Notes: generated by a model from the sequence alone, not told the origin. Shown: positions 1-9,995, numbered from the stretch's first letter. The stretch is DNA of 64,000 nt from Cyclobacterium sp. SYSU L10401 (GCF_010993705.1 NZ_WOFO01000002.1:310001-374000); one strand, 5' to 3'. Program-made: numbers and translations.

Positions 1-2689
1 TACTCAAATCTTTTTTATTTTTCCGCTCTTTTAAATTATGGTCTTCATTGTTGTAAACCAAAAGCCAGGAAGGCACATCGTTGCGCTTCAATCCCATAAA
101 AAATTCAATCCCCTGATACCAGGGGACGGCACCATCGGCATCATTATGCATGATCAATGTGGGAGTTTGGATCCTGTCTGCATAAAAAAGCGGCGAATTT
201 TCCAGGTAATGCATGGGTTTCTCCCATAGGGTACCTCCAATTCTGGATTGTGTTTGCTCATATTGAAACATGCGGCTCATGCCCGTTCCCCAGCGGATCC
301 CCCCATAAGCGGAAGTCATATTGGCCACCGGAGCACCGGCCCCGGCAGCTTTAAACATATTGGTTCTCGTGATGATGTAAGCCACCTGGTAGCCACCCCA
401 ACTCTGCCCCTGAATGCCAATATTAGCCGGGTCAACAAATCCTTTGGCAATCATGGCTTGCACACCAGGCACTACACAATCGTAGGCACTCGGACCGGGC
501 AATCCGATTTTATATTGAATTTCAGGAACAAATACCAGGTATCCATTGCTTACAAAATACGGAATGTTAATTATTGAGGCTGATGGTACGGGAGAACGAT
601 ATTGATGTAAAGACTCGGAACTTCTTTCATAGAAATAAACCATCATCGGGTATTTTTTTTGCGGGTCAAAATTTTCCGGTTTAAAGAGTAAACCGTTCAT
701 CATGTTTCCATCATTTACCCGGTATTCGACCAATTCAACCTCACCCCACAGTAGGTCCTCTTGTTGGGAATTAATACGGGTAAGCTGCTCGCTTTTATTA
801 AATCCTTTTTCGGTAAAGAATATATCGGGAGATTCCTGAAAGGTGGATTTTTGGTAGATGAAACCTGATTTGTCTTTTGATCTTTTCAAGCCAAAGAAAG
901 CGGCCTTTCCATCCACCAACAACTCAGGATTTTTTTTCTTTTTTGGATCAATCAGGTAAAATCCACTACTCATGCTTACCATATCCTTGCCGCTGAATAT
1001 CAAATCCTCTTCCAGGTCTACAAAATCTGCGTCAGGATCCAGGTCTAAAAGCCGGAATTCAACCTGATGGGTCTCACCAAATCCATTGCTGAGATTAACT
1101 GGCGCTTCCTTTCCCAGCGGATCCACCATCCAGGTATCATACTTTCCATACACCAGAAAATAACGGTCATCTGCTGACCATCCCGCATGTCCATTGCTTC
1201 CCGGCAATACGGGACTATCATGCAAGTCATCATAAAAGACATCCTCAATGCCTGCGGTGAGAAAAAGCTTTTCCCTGCTTTCCAGTCCATAGGCCACCCA
1301 GACACTGTCCGGATGGCTATACCAAAAGGCATATTTCCCGGAAGGAGAGATCCGGGGATTGCCAATGATTTCCTCTTCCAACAATACAGCCTCCCCACTT
1401 TCAGTTAAAATCCGCCACAGGTCTTTTCCAATCTGAATGTCCCAACTGTAATTTCTTCGGTAGGGACTATCATCCAGGGCAATGGCCCATTTACCCGTTT
1501 TATCCTTGTTGAAAAACAAGTCACCTCGCTCAGGATCCCCAAGTGAAGCAACTTTCCCTGATTCAGTATGGTAGACGGCTACAAAACTCTCCTTCTTCTT
1601 TTCCTCCAGGTTTTTTAGCTGCATGGGCTGAATTTCCTCATCCTGCCAGCCCCAAATATCAACGCTTACCCGCTCTTCATCCAGAATAGTAGTGTCGGCA
1701 GCATAGGCATATTCCTGAGGATATTTTTGCCAACCAAAAAATAATTTTTGTCCGTCCTTTGAAAAACTCAGGGGAAAGTGCTCGCTTATCTTTTCGATTT
1801 CCAAATCGGGATCAAGGGCCACTTTTTTTACGTTACCATCAAGCCCCATATAAAACAAGTCAAATGAGATTGATTCGTCTGATTCGGCATCCATACATCC
1901 TAAAAAAGCAAACTGATCCCCATCTTCAGAAAAAACCATTTTTTTGAATTGCTTCAAGCTATCATTAATTGTCATCACCTGACCAGATTCCAATCCAATA
2001 ATGTCCAGCCGATTGGAACGCTTTTGGTCTGAATTGATGCGTTGCACATAATAAAGTTGCTTACCGTTGGCAGCAAATCCATAATCGGTCACATTTTCCA
2101 GCTTGAAGACTGTATCAGCTTCAAAATGCGCCACGTGCAGGGTGATTTTTTCTTCCTCTTCCTTCTCATTTTCTGCATCCTCAGCCTTTGACTCTGACAT
2201 TTCTTCTGATACTTCATAGGCAAACCACATTTTATTATCAGCAGGCATGCTATAATTTTTTACATGGGGTATTTTCCTTAATTCTCCCAGCTCCAGGTTT
2301 ACTATTAACAAGGTATCCTTTGGAAATTTTTCTTTCTTAACTTTTTGAAGCTTCATATTCCTGATGGAATCCTTTTCTGGAACCAGCAGCCCTATCGCCC
2401 ACCGGTTGTTGTCAGAAAACACCAATTTTGTGAGTCTGGGTATCAACAGGGTACTTTTTGAAGTGGAAGCAGGAACTAGCTCCACCCTTCCATCCCCATC
2501 CTGTAACCCGATTTCTACTCCGACCCAACTTCCATCATTTGAAATCGTGGAACTAGAAATGGACTCCCAGGAATCATAGTCCTTGTGCGCCAAGGCCCGT
2601 TTATTTTCCTGCCCATTTCCGGAGCGCGACAAACAAAAAAACACAATAATGAACAGGTAAAGTGATTTGAAATTATTGATTACAATCAT
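1..2689 (-). CDS. Secreted prolyl-oligopeptidase-like S9 serine peptidase (C-terminus cut by window edge)
   Basis: This is a long minus-strand frame with no stop, starting at ATG 2689 and running off the left edge after about 896 codons. The N-terminus is a signal peptide: a hydrophobic stretch at residues 10-20, with likely cleavage before QEN. The first 600 residues look like the WD40/TolB-like beta-propeller of S9 peptidases. The C-terminal alpha/beta-hydrolase domain carries GQSWGGYQ with nucleophile Ser763, NDADGAVPW with Asp850, and NNEDHNL with His884, in the order and spacing expected for the family. Only the last few dozen residues should be missing. An acidic low-complexity stretch (about residues 165-185, rich in Glu) is unusual. 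The likely role is periplasmic or exported peptide hydrolysis; the substrate is unknown. It is divergently oriented from the Lrp-type gene. Confidence 0.9.
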   Translation of the reverse strand, partial: MIVINNFKSLYLFIIVFFCLSRSGNGQENKRALAHKDYDSWESISSSTISNDGSWVGVEIGLQDGDGRVELVPASTSKSTLLIPRLTKLVFSDNNRWAIGLLVPEKDSIRNMKLQKVKKEKFPKDTLLIVNLELGELRKIPHVKNYSMPADNKMWFAYEVSEEMSESKAEDAENEKEEEEKITLHVAHFEADTVFKLENVTDYGFAANGKQLYYVQRINSDQKRSNRLDIIGLESGQVMTINDSLKQFKKMVFSEDGDQFAFLGCMDAESDESISFDLFYMGLDGNVKKVALDPDLEIEKISEHFPLSFSKDGQKLFFGWQKYPQEYAYAADTTILDEERVSVDIWGWQDEEIQPMQLKNLEEKKKESFVAVYHTESGKVASLGDPERGDLFFNKDKTGKWAIALDDSPYRRNYSWDIQIGKDLWRILTESGEAVLLEEEIIGNPRISPSGKYAFWYSHPDSVWVAYGLESREKLFLTAGIEDVFYDDLHDSPVLPGSNGHAGWSADDRYFLVYGKYDTWMVDPLGKEAPVNLSNGFGETHQVEFRLLDLDPDADFVDLEEDLIFSGKDMVSMSSGFYLIDPKKKKNPELLVDGKAAFFGLKRSKDKSGFIYQKSTFQESPDIFFTEKGFNKSEQLTRINSQQEDLLWGEVELVEYRVNDGNMMNGLLFKPENFDPQKKYPMMVYFYERSSESLHQYRSPVPSASIINIPYFVSNGYLVFVPEIQYKIGLPGPSAYDCVVPGVQAMIAKGFVDPANIGIQGQSWGGYQVAYIITRTNMFKAAGAGAPVANMTSAYGGIRWGTGMSRMFQYEQTQSRIGGTLWEKPMHYLENSPLFYADRIQTPTLIMHNDADGAVPWYQGIEFFMGLKRNDVPSWLLVYNNEDHNLKERKNKKDLS

Positions 2690-2985
2690 GTGCTGGGGTT
2701 ATTTTGACTAATTTTGATAGTACACATTTATAATTAAAACAGGGAAGGGCGTATGCTTTTAATTGATTCAAGGCTGAAATGTTATAAAAAAGTCAATCCG
2801 CAAAAAAAAACATTGTTTCGCTACAACACCGGAAAACCCGGAATAGCCTTCCCTTTGTAAATTTAAAAAAAATGGTGAACATACGGCTGCTGTTGTTCAA
2901 AATAGAAAAAAGTCCTCAAATACTTTGACAATTTAATAATTAAACCAGATCTTTATTTTGGAATTAACAATTAACTCGCTGAATA
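2690..2985. other. Divergent intergenic region between S9 peptidase and Lrp-type gene
   Basis: This 296-base AT-rich region must hold both divergent promoters. For the rightward gene, TTTG at 2924-2927 and TATTTTG at 2954-2960 resemble Bacteroidota -33/-7 elements, but the spacing is long and the -7 box is one T short. No ORF or strong hairpin was seen. Confidence 0.4.
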
Positions 2986-3459
2986 ATGGACAAAATTTTA
3001 GATATTGACAATATTGATCTTAAAATCATTTCCCTGCTCAATGAAGATGCCAAAACACCTTTTACCGAAATTGCCAAAAAGGTTTTTGTTTCATCAGGTA
3101 CAGTCCATGTCCGAATGAGAAAGTTGGAGGATTTGGGCATTGTCAAAAGTGCGACCCTTAACATCGATTTTTCAAAATTGGGATATGATATTTCTGCCTT
3201 TTTAGGAATTTATCTGGAGAAAAGCTCTCTTTATGACAATGTAATTGAAAGACTTAAAGAAATCGCAGAAGTAATTAACGCCTACTACACTACCGGAAAC
3301 TACAGTATTTTTGCCAAAATAATCTGTAAAGACACCAATCACTTAAGGGATGTGCTCAACAAGATCCAATTGGTGGAAGGGATAGACCGTACTGAAACAC
3401 TCATCGTTCTGGAAGAAAGCATCAACCGGCCGATACAGCTTCTGGAGAGTAAAAAATAA
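2986..3459 (+). CDS. Lrp/AsnC family transcriptional regulator
   Basis: The 157-residue product has the usual length and layout of an Lrp/AsnC regulator. An N-terminal winged HTH (about residues 5-60) starts with the family hallmark of two helices around DNIDLKIISLLNEDAK, followed by a recognition-helix region around SSGTVHVRMRKLEDLGI. The C-terminal RAM ligand-binding domain spans about residues 70-150. Such proteins form dimers and octamers and sense amino acids or related metabolites. It lies 253 bases upstream of the suf operon on the same strand. An AT-rich gap separates them, so it is probably a separate transcript, and a regulatory link to suf is only a possibility. Confidence 0.9.
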   Translation: MDKILDIDNIDLKIISLLNEDAKTPFTEIAKKVFVSSGTVHVRMRKLEDLGIVKSATLNIDFSKLGYDISAFLGIYLEKSSLYDNVIERLKEIAEVINAYYTTGNYSIFAKIICKDTNHLRDVLNKIQLVEGIDRTETLIVLEESINRPIQLLESKK

Positions 3460-3668
3460 CAATATAGTTAATTATTAAGATTAAATCTAAATAAAAAATT
3501 TATTTTTATTTTTAAATATTTAATGTGTTTTTTCATAGAATGAAAAAGGTTTGTATTTGGCATTTTTTATATTTTAAGTGATTAATATAAAGCATTTTAG
3601 GCTTTAAATAAGTAAATTTTTCTATTAATTTGCCGACTCTTCGAACAATAAAAAATAGATTAATGTTG

Positions 3669-3676
3669 TATATTTG
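3669..3676 (+). promoter_or_regulatory. Candidate -7 element (TATATTTG) for the suf operon
   Basis: TATATTTG matches the Bacteroidota sigma-A -7 consensus TAnnTTTG and ends 36 bases before the sufB ATG. No convincing -33 TTG lies at the usual spacing, so the assignment rests on the -7 box and its position alone. Confidence 0.35.
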
Positions 3677-3712
3677 TGCATCAAAATATAATTAGTCTAA
3701 ATAACTCTTTTT

Positions 3713-5158
3713 ATGAGCAAAGACAATGAAATTTTAGAAGAATTTACCTCTAAGGAATACGAACATGGCTGGTCGGTAAATTATGAAGCTGACGAGGCTC
3801 CCGTGGGGTTAAATGAGGATATCATCAGGTGGATTTCTTCAAAAAAGGAAGAGCCTCAATGGCTGTTGGATTGGAGATTAAAAGCTTTCAGGCATTGGGA
3901 AAAAATGGAAGAGCCTACCTGGCCAAATGTTAGTTATCCAAAAATTGATTATCAAAGCCTGAGGTATTATTCTGCACCCAAACAAAAAAGCAAACCCAAG
4001 AGTATCGATGAAATTGATCCTGAGTTGCTTAAAATATACGAACGACTGGGTATTTCTTTAAATGAACAAAAACGATTGCAGGGAATAGCCGTTGATGCCG
4101 TTTTGGATTCTGTATCTGTTGGAACAACTTTTAAAGATACCTTATCCAAATTGGGGGTGGTTTTCTGTTCGTTTAGTGAAGCCGTTAAGGAACATCCCGA
4201 ATTGGTTAAGAAATACCTGGGTTCTGTAGTTCCTGCCACAGATAATTATTTTGCAGCACTTAATTCTGCTGTGTTTTCAGACGGATCTTTCTGCTATATC
4301 CCCAAGGGTGTCAGGTGCCCAATGGAATTGTCTACCTATTTCAGGATCAATGCTGCCAATACCGGTCAATTTGAAAGAACGCTAATCATAGCGGAAGATA
4401 AGTCTTACGTGTCCTATCTTGAGGGGTGTACTGCTCCGCAAAGAGATGAGAATCAATTGCATGCCGCTGTCGTAGAAATTTATGCCGCAGAAAATGCCGA
4501 GGTAAAATATTCTACCGTTCAAAATTGGTTCCCGGGAGATAAAAACGGCAAAGGTGGAATTTATAATTTTGTGACCAAAAGGGGTATTTGTGCAGGAGAT
4601 TACTCCAAAATATCCTGGACACAGGTAGAAACAGGCTCTGCTGTTACCTGGAAATATCCTTCCTGCATTTTGAAGGGAGATCATTCTATTGGTGAGTTCT
4701 ATTCTGTAGCCGTTACCAACAATTACCAGCAGGCGGATACGGGTACCAAAATGATTCACATTGGGAAAAACACCAAATCCAGAATTGTTTCAAAAGGTAT
4801 TTCTGCCGGAAAATCTCAGAACTCTTACAGAGGTCAGGTACAAATCATGAAAAGGGCTGTGAACGCAAGGAATTTCTCCCAGTGTGATTCTCTTCTCATG
4901 GGTAACAATTGCGGAGCACACACTTTTCCTTATATAGATATTCACAACTCCACTGCTCAGGTAGAGCATGAAGCTACTACTTCCAAAATTGGTGAAGATC
5001 AAATCTTCTATTGCAACCAAAGAGGTATAGATTCCGAGGATGCCGTTGCGCTGATTGTTAACGGCTATGCCAAAGAAGTATTGAACCAATTGCCCATGGA
5101 ATTTGCGGTGGAAGCGCAAAAATTGCTTGCACTCACATTGGAAGGAAGCGTAGGATAA
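3713..5158 (+). CDS. sufB: Fe-S cluster assembly scaffold protein SufB
   Basis: The 481-residue protein is full length for SufB, the scaffold subunit of the cytosolic SufBC2D complex that builds iron-sulfur clusters. The family's right-handed beta-helix core is evident, including [19 protein letters not shown] in the middle and the C-terminal block [17 protein letters not shown], which contains the conserved cysteine proposed as the cluster assembly site. It is the first gene of the operon, 14 bases before sufC. No IscR/SufR-type regulator gene lies next to it. Confidence 0.97.
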   Translation: MSKDNEILEEFTSKEYEHGWSVNYEADEAPVGLNEDIIRWISSKKEEPQWLLDWRLKAFRHWEKMEEPTWPNVSYPKIDYQSLRYYSAPKQKSKPKSIDEIDPELLKIYERLGISLNEQKRLQGIAVDAVLDSVSVGTTFKDTLSKLGVVFCSFSEAVKEHPELVKKYLGSVVPATDNYFAALNSAVFSDGSFCYIPKGVRCPMELSTYFRINAANTGQFERTLIIAEDKSYVSYLEGCTAPQRDENQLHAAVVEIYAAENAEVKYSTVQNWFPGDKNGKGGIYNFVTKRGICAGDYSKISWTQVETGSAVTWKYPSCILKGDHSIGEFYSVAVTNNYQQADTGTKMIHIGKNTKSRIVSKGISAGKSQNSYRGQVQIMKRAVNARNFSQCDSLLMGNNCGAHTFPYIDIHNSTAQVEHEATTSKIGEDQIFYCNQRGIDSEDAVALIVNGYAKEVLNQLPMEFAVEAQKLLALTLEGSVG

Positions 5159-5172
5159 AAAATAGATAAAAA

Positions 5173-5934
5173 ATGTTATCAATAAAAAATTTACATGCCT
5201 CGGTAGAAGGTACTGCTATACTCAATGGTATTAACCTGGAAATCAAGCCTGGAGAGGTACACGCCATCATGGGACCCAATGGTTCCGGCAAATCAACCCT
5301 GGCCTCTGTACTTGCGGGCAGGGAAGAATATGAGGTAACGGCAGGCGAAGTTACCTTTAAAGGAAAAGACTTGTTGGACCTCAGTCCTGAAGACCGGGCC
5401 AGGGAAGGTGTGTTTCTAGCCTTTCAATATCCTGTTGAAATTCCAGGAGTGAGTTCCACCAATTTTCTGCGGACAGCAGTGAATCAAGTCAGGGAATACC
5501 GGGGTCAGGAGCCCTTGGATGCAGTAAAATTCCTTTCCCTGATGAAGGAAAAAATGAAATTGGTGGAAATCGATCAAAAATTGCTCAGCAGGGCCTTGAA
5601 TGAAGGATTTTCAGGGGGAGAGAAAAAGAAAAATGAAATTTTTCAAATGGCGGTTTTGGAACCCACCCTTTCCATCCTTGATGAAACAGATTCCGGATTA
5701 GACATCGATGCACTGAAAGTGGTGGCTAATGGGGTGAATCAGTTAAAATCCAAAGACAACGCCACCATCGTCGTCACCCACTACCAACGTCTGCTGGACT
5801 ATATCGTACCCGACTATGTTCACGTCCTTTTTAATGGGCGAATAGTAAAATCGGGAACCAAAGCCCTGGCCCTGGAACTGGAAGAAAAAGGTTACGACTG
5901 GATTAAGGATGAGGTCGCTGGCACAGCTGTCTAA
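5173..5934 (+). CDS. sufC: Fe-S cluster assembly ATPase SufC
   Basis: The 253-residue protein is an ABC-type ATPase that powers conformational change of the SufBC2D scaffold in the cytosol. Visible motifs are Walker A GPNGSGKST (residues 34-42), the SufC-specific signature FSGGEKKKNE (about 145-154), Walker B with LSILDETDSGLD (about 165-176), and a switch histidine in VVTHYQRLL. It has no membrane partner, as expected for SufC. It lies 14 bases after sufB and 26 bases before sufD, within the same operon. Confidence 0.97.
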   Translation: MLSIKNLHASVEGTAILNGINLEIKPGEVHAIMGPNGSGKSTLASVLAGREEYEVTAGEVTFKGKDLLDLSPEDRAREGVFLAFQYPVEIPGVSSTNFLRTAVNQVREYRGQEPLDAVKFLSLMKEKMKLVEIDQKLLSRALNEGFSGGEKKKNEIFQMAVLEPTLSILDETDSGLDIDALKVVANGVNQLKSKDNATIVVTHYQRLLDYIVPDYVHVLFNGRIVKSGTKALALELEEKGYDWIKDEVAGTAV

Positions 5935-5960
5935 TTCATTTTAAGATTTCAACTTACAAC

Positions 5961-7268
5961 ATGACATTGTCTCTCAAAAAAGATCATAAATTAGCAGACT
6001 TATTTCTCCAGGCAAAGCCGGAAAGCGCTGGTCCGAAATTTTTTTCGGATTTAAAGTCAAAAGCAAGACTTGTTTTGGAGGAAGTTGGCTTTCCTACAGT
6101 CAAAGCTGAGGAATACAAATACACCAATATCAGCAAAAAAATCGCTGATTCAATTGAAAATCCAGGTTCTCCTTCTCCCATTTCAAATCTTGAAAAGGTG
6201 GAAGCCCTAAGAGATCTTTTAGATTCAATTGATGGATACCAAATTATAACTAATAATGGCATTCCGGAAGAAGCCCTATCGGATTCGCCTGAGGGTTTAT
6301 TTGGCTTGCACCACTTCACCGATCTGGATGCTTCCGCTATTCAGGAAATTGGTCAAATTGAAAAGCCCGAAAATGATGCTTTCAGTGCTTTGAATACATT
6401 TTCCTTTTCTCAGGGCTTGCGGATAGACATTCCTGATGGAAAGATATTAAAAAAACCGCTGGTAATGGTTCATTACGTGCGGGCAGACGAAAATGGAGCC
6501 TGTGTTTATCCCAGGATATTTATTAATGCTGGAAAAAATTCCCAGGCTTCGGTGATAGAACTGACAGTTTTTTTAAACGATGAAACTGTCTTCGTCAACT
6601 CCGTTTCTGAGTGGGCTGTAGCTGAAAATGCCCATATACGCCATTACAAACTTCAGGATGGGAACAAAAACACCCTTGAGGTACACAATACCGGTGCGAA
6701 TATTCATAAAGACGCTACCCTTACCTCCGTGGTCCTGAGCTTGGAAGCAGGAATGATTCGAAACAACCTGAGTATAGACCTGAATGCCAGCAATTGTGAA
6801 GGAAACATGTACGGTTTATACCTCCTCAACGGAAAAACACACGTGGATAATCATACCAACGTAGACCATACCCAGCCGCATTCCCAATCAAATGAACTTT
6901 ACAAAGGCATTTTGGCTGACCATTCCAGGGGAGTTTTCAACGGTAAAATTTTCGTCCGGCAAATCGCTCAGAAAACCAATGCTTTTCAACAAAATAATAA
7001 TATCCTTTTATCTGAGGACGCAACGGTAAATACCAAACCTCAACTTGAGATTTGGGCGGACGATGTGAAATGTTCACATGGCTGTACTACCGGGCAGTTG
7101 GATGAAGAAGCGTTGTTTTATATGAGAGCCAGAGGAATGAGTAAGGAATCAGCCCGGGCCTTATTGCTATACGCTTTTGCGGGTGAAGTACTTGAAAAAA
7201 TAAGCATTGAGCCTTTTAAAAAATATTGTGAAAAATTAGTACATGAGCGACTTGGTGGAAGTTATTGA
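5961..7268 (+). CDS. sufD: Fe-S cluster assembly protein SufD
   Basis: The 435-residue protein is a SufB paralogue and forms the SufB-SufD heterodimer in the SufBC2D complex, where it is required for iron acquisition. The C-terminal hallmark ADDVKCSHGCTTGQLDEEAL, with the conserved histidine, is present, and beta-helix repeats fill the centre. The N-terminal about 130 residues are less conserved, as is usual. Its 3' end overlaps the start of sufS by 26 bases, which suggests coupled translation. Confidence 0.95.
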   Translation: MTLSLKKDHKLADLFLQAKPESAGPKFFSDLKSKARLVLEEVGFPTVKAEEYKYTNISKKIADSIENPGSPSPISNLEKVEALRDLLDSIDGYQIITNNGIPEEALSDSPEGLFGLHHFTDLDASAIQEIGQIEKPENDAFSALNTFSFSQGLRIDIPDGKILKKPLVMVHYVRADENGACVYPRIFINAGKNSQASVIELTVFLNDETVFVNSVSEWAVAENAHIRHYKLQDGNKNTLEVHNTGANIHKDATLTSVVLSLEAGMIRNNLSIDLNASNCEGNMYGLYLLNGKTHVDNHTNVDHTQPHSQSNELYKGILADHSRGVFNGKIFVRQIAQKTNAFQQNNNILLSEDATVNTKPQLEIWADDVKCSHGCTTGQLDEEALFYMRARGMSKESARALLLYAFAGEVLEKISIEPFKKYCEKLVHERLGGSY

Positions 7269-8499
7269 TACAAATAACAAGGGAATAGATGTACTCAGTA
7301 TACGCAAGGAATTTCCGGTGCTTCATCAGGAAGTTAACGGTAAACCTTTGGCCTATTTTGATAATGCAGCCACCACTCATAAGCCAGCACGGGTAATAGC
7401 CGCATTAAAGGCCTACTACGAGCAGGACAATTCCAACATTCACAGAGGGGCCCATACCCTGGCTTCCCGAGCCACGGAACATTACGAGCTCACCCGGACC
7501 CGTATAAAGGAATTTATCAATGCCCCATCCGCTGAAGAAGTGATCTTTACCAAAGGCACAACGGAAGGTATAAACCTGGTGGCCAACACATTTGGCAAAA
7601 AATTCATCAGGGAGGGAGATGAAATTATCATTTCCACCATGGAACACCATTCCAATATTGTTCCCTGGCAAATGCTATGTGAAAACAACAACGCCATTTT
7701 AAAGGTTATTCCTATTTTCAATAATGGGGAACTTGATTTTGAAGCTTATAAAAAGTTATTGTCCCCAAAAACCAAACTTGTTGCTGTAGTGCATGCATCA
7801 AACGCTCTTGGGACTGTTAATCCTATCAAAGAGATGATTGATCTGGCTCATGAGCAAGGGGCAAAATTTCTGGTTGATGGGGCACAAAGTACGGCTCATT
7901 TGTCTGTAGATGTGCAGGAATTGGATTGTGATTTCCTCGCCTTTTCAGCCCATAAATTGTATGGCCCCACCGGGGTGGGTGTGTTGTATGGAAAGCGTGA
8001 ATTGCTGGAAGCCATGCCCCCCTACCAGGGAGGAGGAGAAATGATCAGTGAAGTTAGGTTTGAAAAAACCACCTATAATACGATCCCATATAAGTTTGAG
8101 GCCGGAACACCAAATATAGCAGATGTAATTGCTTTCGAGCAGGCACTCTCCTTCATTAATGATTGTGGAAAAGAAAATATTCAAAACCACGAATCCTATT
8201 TATTAGGCTATGCAACGAAAAAATGTGCCACTATAAAGGGGTTTGAGCCTGTTGGCACAGCAAATGATAAGGTGAGTGTCATGAGTTTTAACGTCAGAAA
8301 CACCCATCCTTTTGATGTGGGGATGATGTTGGATGCTTCAGGGATTGCCGTACGAACAGGACATCATTGTACCCAACCTTTGATGGATTGGTATGGTATT
8401 GAAGGAACTGTCAGGGCATCTTTTGCTGTTTATAACACCACTGAAGAAATTGACCGGCTGTACGAAAGTCTGGTAAGAATTGCCAAAAGAAATAATTAA
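7243..8499 (+). CDS. sufS: Cysteine desulfurase SufS
   Basis: The 418-residue protein is a PLP-dependent class V aminotransferase-fold enzyme that takes sulfur from L-cysteine and hands it to SufE. Motifs include FDNAATTHKP near the N-terminus, TMEHHSNIVPWQ, the PLP-lysine block FSAHKLYGPTGVGVLYG (lysine near residue 236), and the mobile-loop catalytic cysteine in RTGHHCTQPLM (about residue 375). The ATG at 7243 gives about 15 extra N-terminal residues and a 26-base overlap with sufD. No later in-frame ATG precedes the conserved core, so this start is kept. The stop and the next ATG share one base. Confidence 0.95.
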   Translation: MSDLVEVIDTNNKGIDVLSIRKEFPVLHQEVNGKPLAYFDNAATTHKPARVIAALKAYYEQDNSNIHRGAHTLASRATEHYELTRTRIKEFINAPSAEEVIFTKGTTEGINLVANTFGKKFIREGDEIIISTMEHHSNIVPWQMLCENNNAILKVIPIFNNGELDFEAYKKLLSPKTKLVAVVHASNALGTVNPIKEMIDLAHEQGAKFLVDGAQSTAHLSVDVQELDCDFLAFSAHKLYGPTGVGVLYGKRELLEAMPPYQGGGEMISEVRFEKTTYNTIPYKFEAGTPNIADVIAFEQALSFINDCGKENIQNHESYLLGYATKKCATIKGFEPVGTANDKVSVMSFNVRNTHPFDVGMMLDASGIAVRTGHHCTQPLMDWYGIEGTVRASFAVYNTTEEIDRLYESLVRIAKRNN

Positions 8500-8930
8500 T
8501 GAAAGACATCAATACAGTTCAGGATGAAATCATTGGAGAGTTTGAAATTTTAGGTGATGACAAGGAGTCTACCATCTATTATATCATGGAATTGGGAGAC
8601 CAACTTCCTGATTTTCCTGAAATAGAAAAAAAAGAAGAGAATATAATCAAAGGTTGTCAATCAAAGGTTTGGCTTATCACTTCATTTCAGGATGGGAAAA
8701 TCCAATTTCTGGCCGATTCCAATACAGCCATAACAAAGGGATTGATCAGTTTATTGATTCGGGTTCTTTCAGGTAGAAAGGCCAAGGAAATCATTGATGC
8801 CGATCTTTATTTTATAGAAAAAATAGGGATGGGCAATATCATAGGATCACAAAGGTCTAATGGGCTTTCAGCGATGATCAAGCAAATGAAATTATTCGCA
8901 CTGGCCTACCAATCTAAAATTGATGCATAA
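8499..8930 (+). CDS. sufE: SufE sulfur acceptor protein
   Basis: The 143-residue protein is a SufE-type partner that accepts persulfide from SufS and passes it to SufB. The conserved acceptor cysteine is Cys53 in IIKGCQSKVWL, and the C-terminal part has the expected SGRKAKEII helix. Its ATG overlaps the sufS stop by one base (TAATG), so the two are probably translationally coupled. Length and motif match the family well. Confidence 0.95.
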   Translation: MKDINTVQDEIIGEFEILGDDKESTIYYIMELGDQLPDFPEIEKKEENIIKGCQSKVWLITSFQDGKIQFLADSNTAITKGLISLLIRVLSGRKAKEIIDADLYFIEKIGMGNIIGSQRSNGLSAMIKQMKLFALAYQSKIDA

Positions 8931-8937
8931 AGACAAT

Positions 8938-9273
8938 ATGGGAAATTCAGATCAACAAATAGACCATCAGGAGGAAATCAAACGAAAGGTCGTCGATGCC
9001 ATCAAGGATGTATATGATCCTGAAATTCCGGTGGATGTATATGAGTTGGGTTTGATCTATGAGATCACCGTATACCCGGTTAATAATGTTTATATACTGA
9101 TGACTTTGACTTCTCCCAATTGCCCGGCGGCAGAATCTATTCCATCAGAGGTAAAGTCCAGGGTTTCGGAAATCGAAGGAGTGAATAATGTGGAAGTAGA
9201 ACTGACCTTTGATCCTCCTTACTCCCAGGACATGATGTCTGAAGTAGCCAAACTAGAGTTAGGTTTTTTGTAA
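8938..9273 (+). CDS. sufT: SufT/MIP18-family (DUF59) Fe-S carrier or maturation protein
   Basis: This small MIP18/DUF59 protein contains the family core: VYDPEIPVDVYELGLIYEI, the single conserved cysteine in LTSPNCPAAESIP, and FDPPYSQDMMS near the C-terminus. Homologues in suf operons assist Fe-S protein maturation, probably as cluster carriers. The ATG at 8938 is preferred because it follows the sufE stop. An in-frame ATG at 8923 would overlap sufE slightly and add five residues. The role is inferred from family and operon position; the symbol is provisional. Confidence 0.85.
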   Translation: MGNSDQQIDHQEEIKRKVVDAIKDVYDPEIPVDVYELGLIYEITVYPVNNVYILMTLTSPNCPAAESIPSEVKSRVSEIEGVNNVEVELTFDPPYSQDMMSEVAKLELGFL

Positions 9274-9292
9274 AAAATAAAATTAAAAAAAT

Positions 9293-9709
9293 ATGTATCC
9301 AGAAGAATTGATTGCACCTATGCGTGCAGAGCTTACAGATGTAGGGTTTAAAGAGTTCAGGACTTCCCAAGACGTTGAAGATCATCTCAAAGAGCATAAA
9401 GGGACAACTTTCGTAGTGGTTAATTCTGTTTGTGGTTGTGCGGCTGGTGCTGCCAGACCGGGGGTAAGACATGCCTTAGACAAATCTTCGAAAAAGCCCA
9501 CCACATTGGCCACCGTCTTCGCTGGAAATGATACGGATGCCGTAGCAAAATTCAGGGAATTGGTCATGCCTTATCCACCCTCCTCCCCTGCCATGGCGCT
9601 TTTCAAAGACGGAGACCTGGTCCATTTCATAGAAAGACATCACATCGAAGGTAGAAATGCCCAAATGATTGGAGATCATTTGATAGAGGTATTTGAACAC
9701 TTTTGTTAG
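9293..9709 (+). CDS. BrxA/BrxB-family bacilliredoxin (YphP/YqiW family)
   Basis: The 138-residue protein belongs to the YphP/YqiW (bacilliredoxin) family. It has a thioredoxin-like fold with a Cys47-Gly-Cys49 active site in NSVCGCAAGAARPG rather than CxxC. In Firmicutes these proteins remove bacillithiol from mixed disulfides; some Bacteroidota also make bacillithiol. It is the last gene of the suf operon, 19 bases after the SufT-like gene and just before a strong terminator. A function in persulfide or thiol redox control during cluster assembly is a reasonable inference. Confidence 0.9.
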   Translation: MYPEELIAPMRAELTDVGFKEFRTSQDVEDHLKEHKGTTFVVVNSVCGCAAGAARPGVRHALDKSSKKPTTLATVFAGNDTDAVAKFRELVMPYPPSSPAMALFKDGDLVHFIERHHIEGRNAQMIGDHLIEVFEHFC

Positions 9710-9710
9710 G

Positions 9711-9731
9711 AAAAGCCCACAGTGGGCTTTT
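9711..9731 (+). terminator. Rho-independent terminator of the suf operon
   Basis: A 9-bp stem (9711-9719 with 9723-9731, core GCCCA/TGGGC) with a CAG loop runs into a T-tract, only two bases after the bacilliredoxin stop codon. It is a canonical intrinsic terminator. Confidence 0.9.
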
Positions 9732-9995
9732 TTTAACAGTCCCTTTTGTGTAAGCTTGTGAAGCCCGGTACCAGATGCTACCAGCTGAGTTTAAACTTTT
9801 TTAAACTCCACATTTATAGGTGACAAGGCCATTACTATCAAATTTACCGGTAGCATAATCTATTTTTCATTGCGATTTTAAGCTGATTCAAACAATAATA
9901 TGAAAGAAAATTGATCAATTTTTCTTAAATTTGATCCAAATATTATTTTGAATTGAACAGATTTAGAATTTTAAAATACATTTAATTTAATCAAT
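9732..9995. other. Intergenic region upstream of citrate synthase
   Basis: This holds a short hairpin with stem GAGTTTAAA at 9787-9795 pairing with 9800-9808. It also has a candidate -7 box TAAATTTG at 9926-9933, about 60 bases before the gltA ATG; no properly spaced -33 element is evident. No coding potential was seen. Confidence 0.4.

Noticed and set aside
1-2600. Several plus-strand ORFs of 60-120 codons
   Set aside because: They lie antisense to the clear S9 peptidase frame and encode no recognisable motifs.
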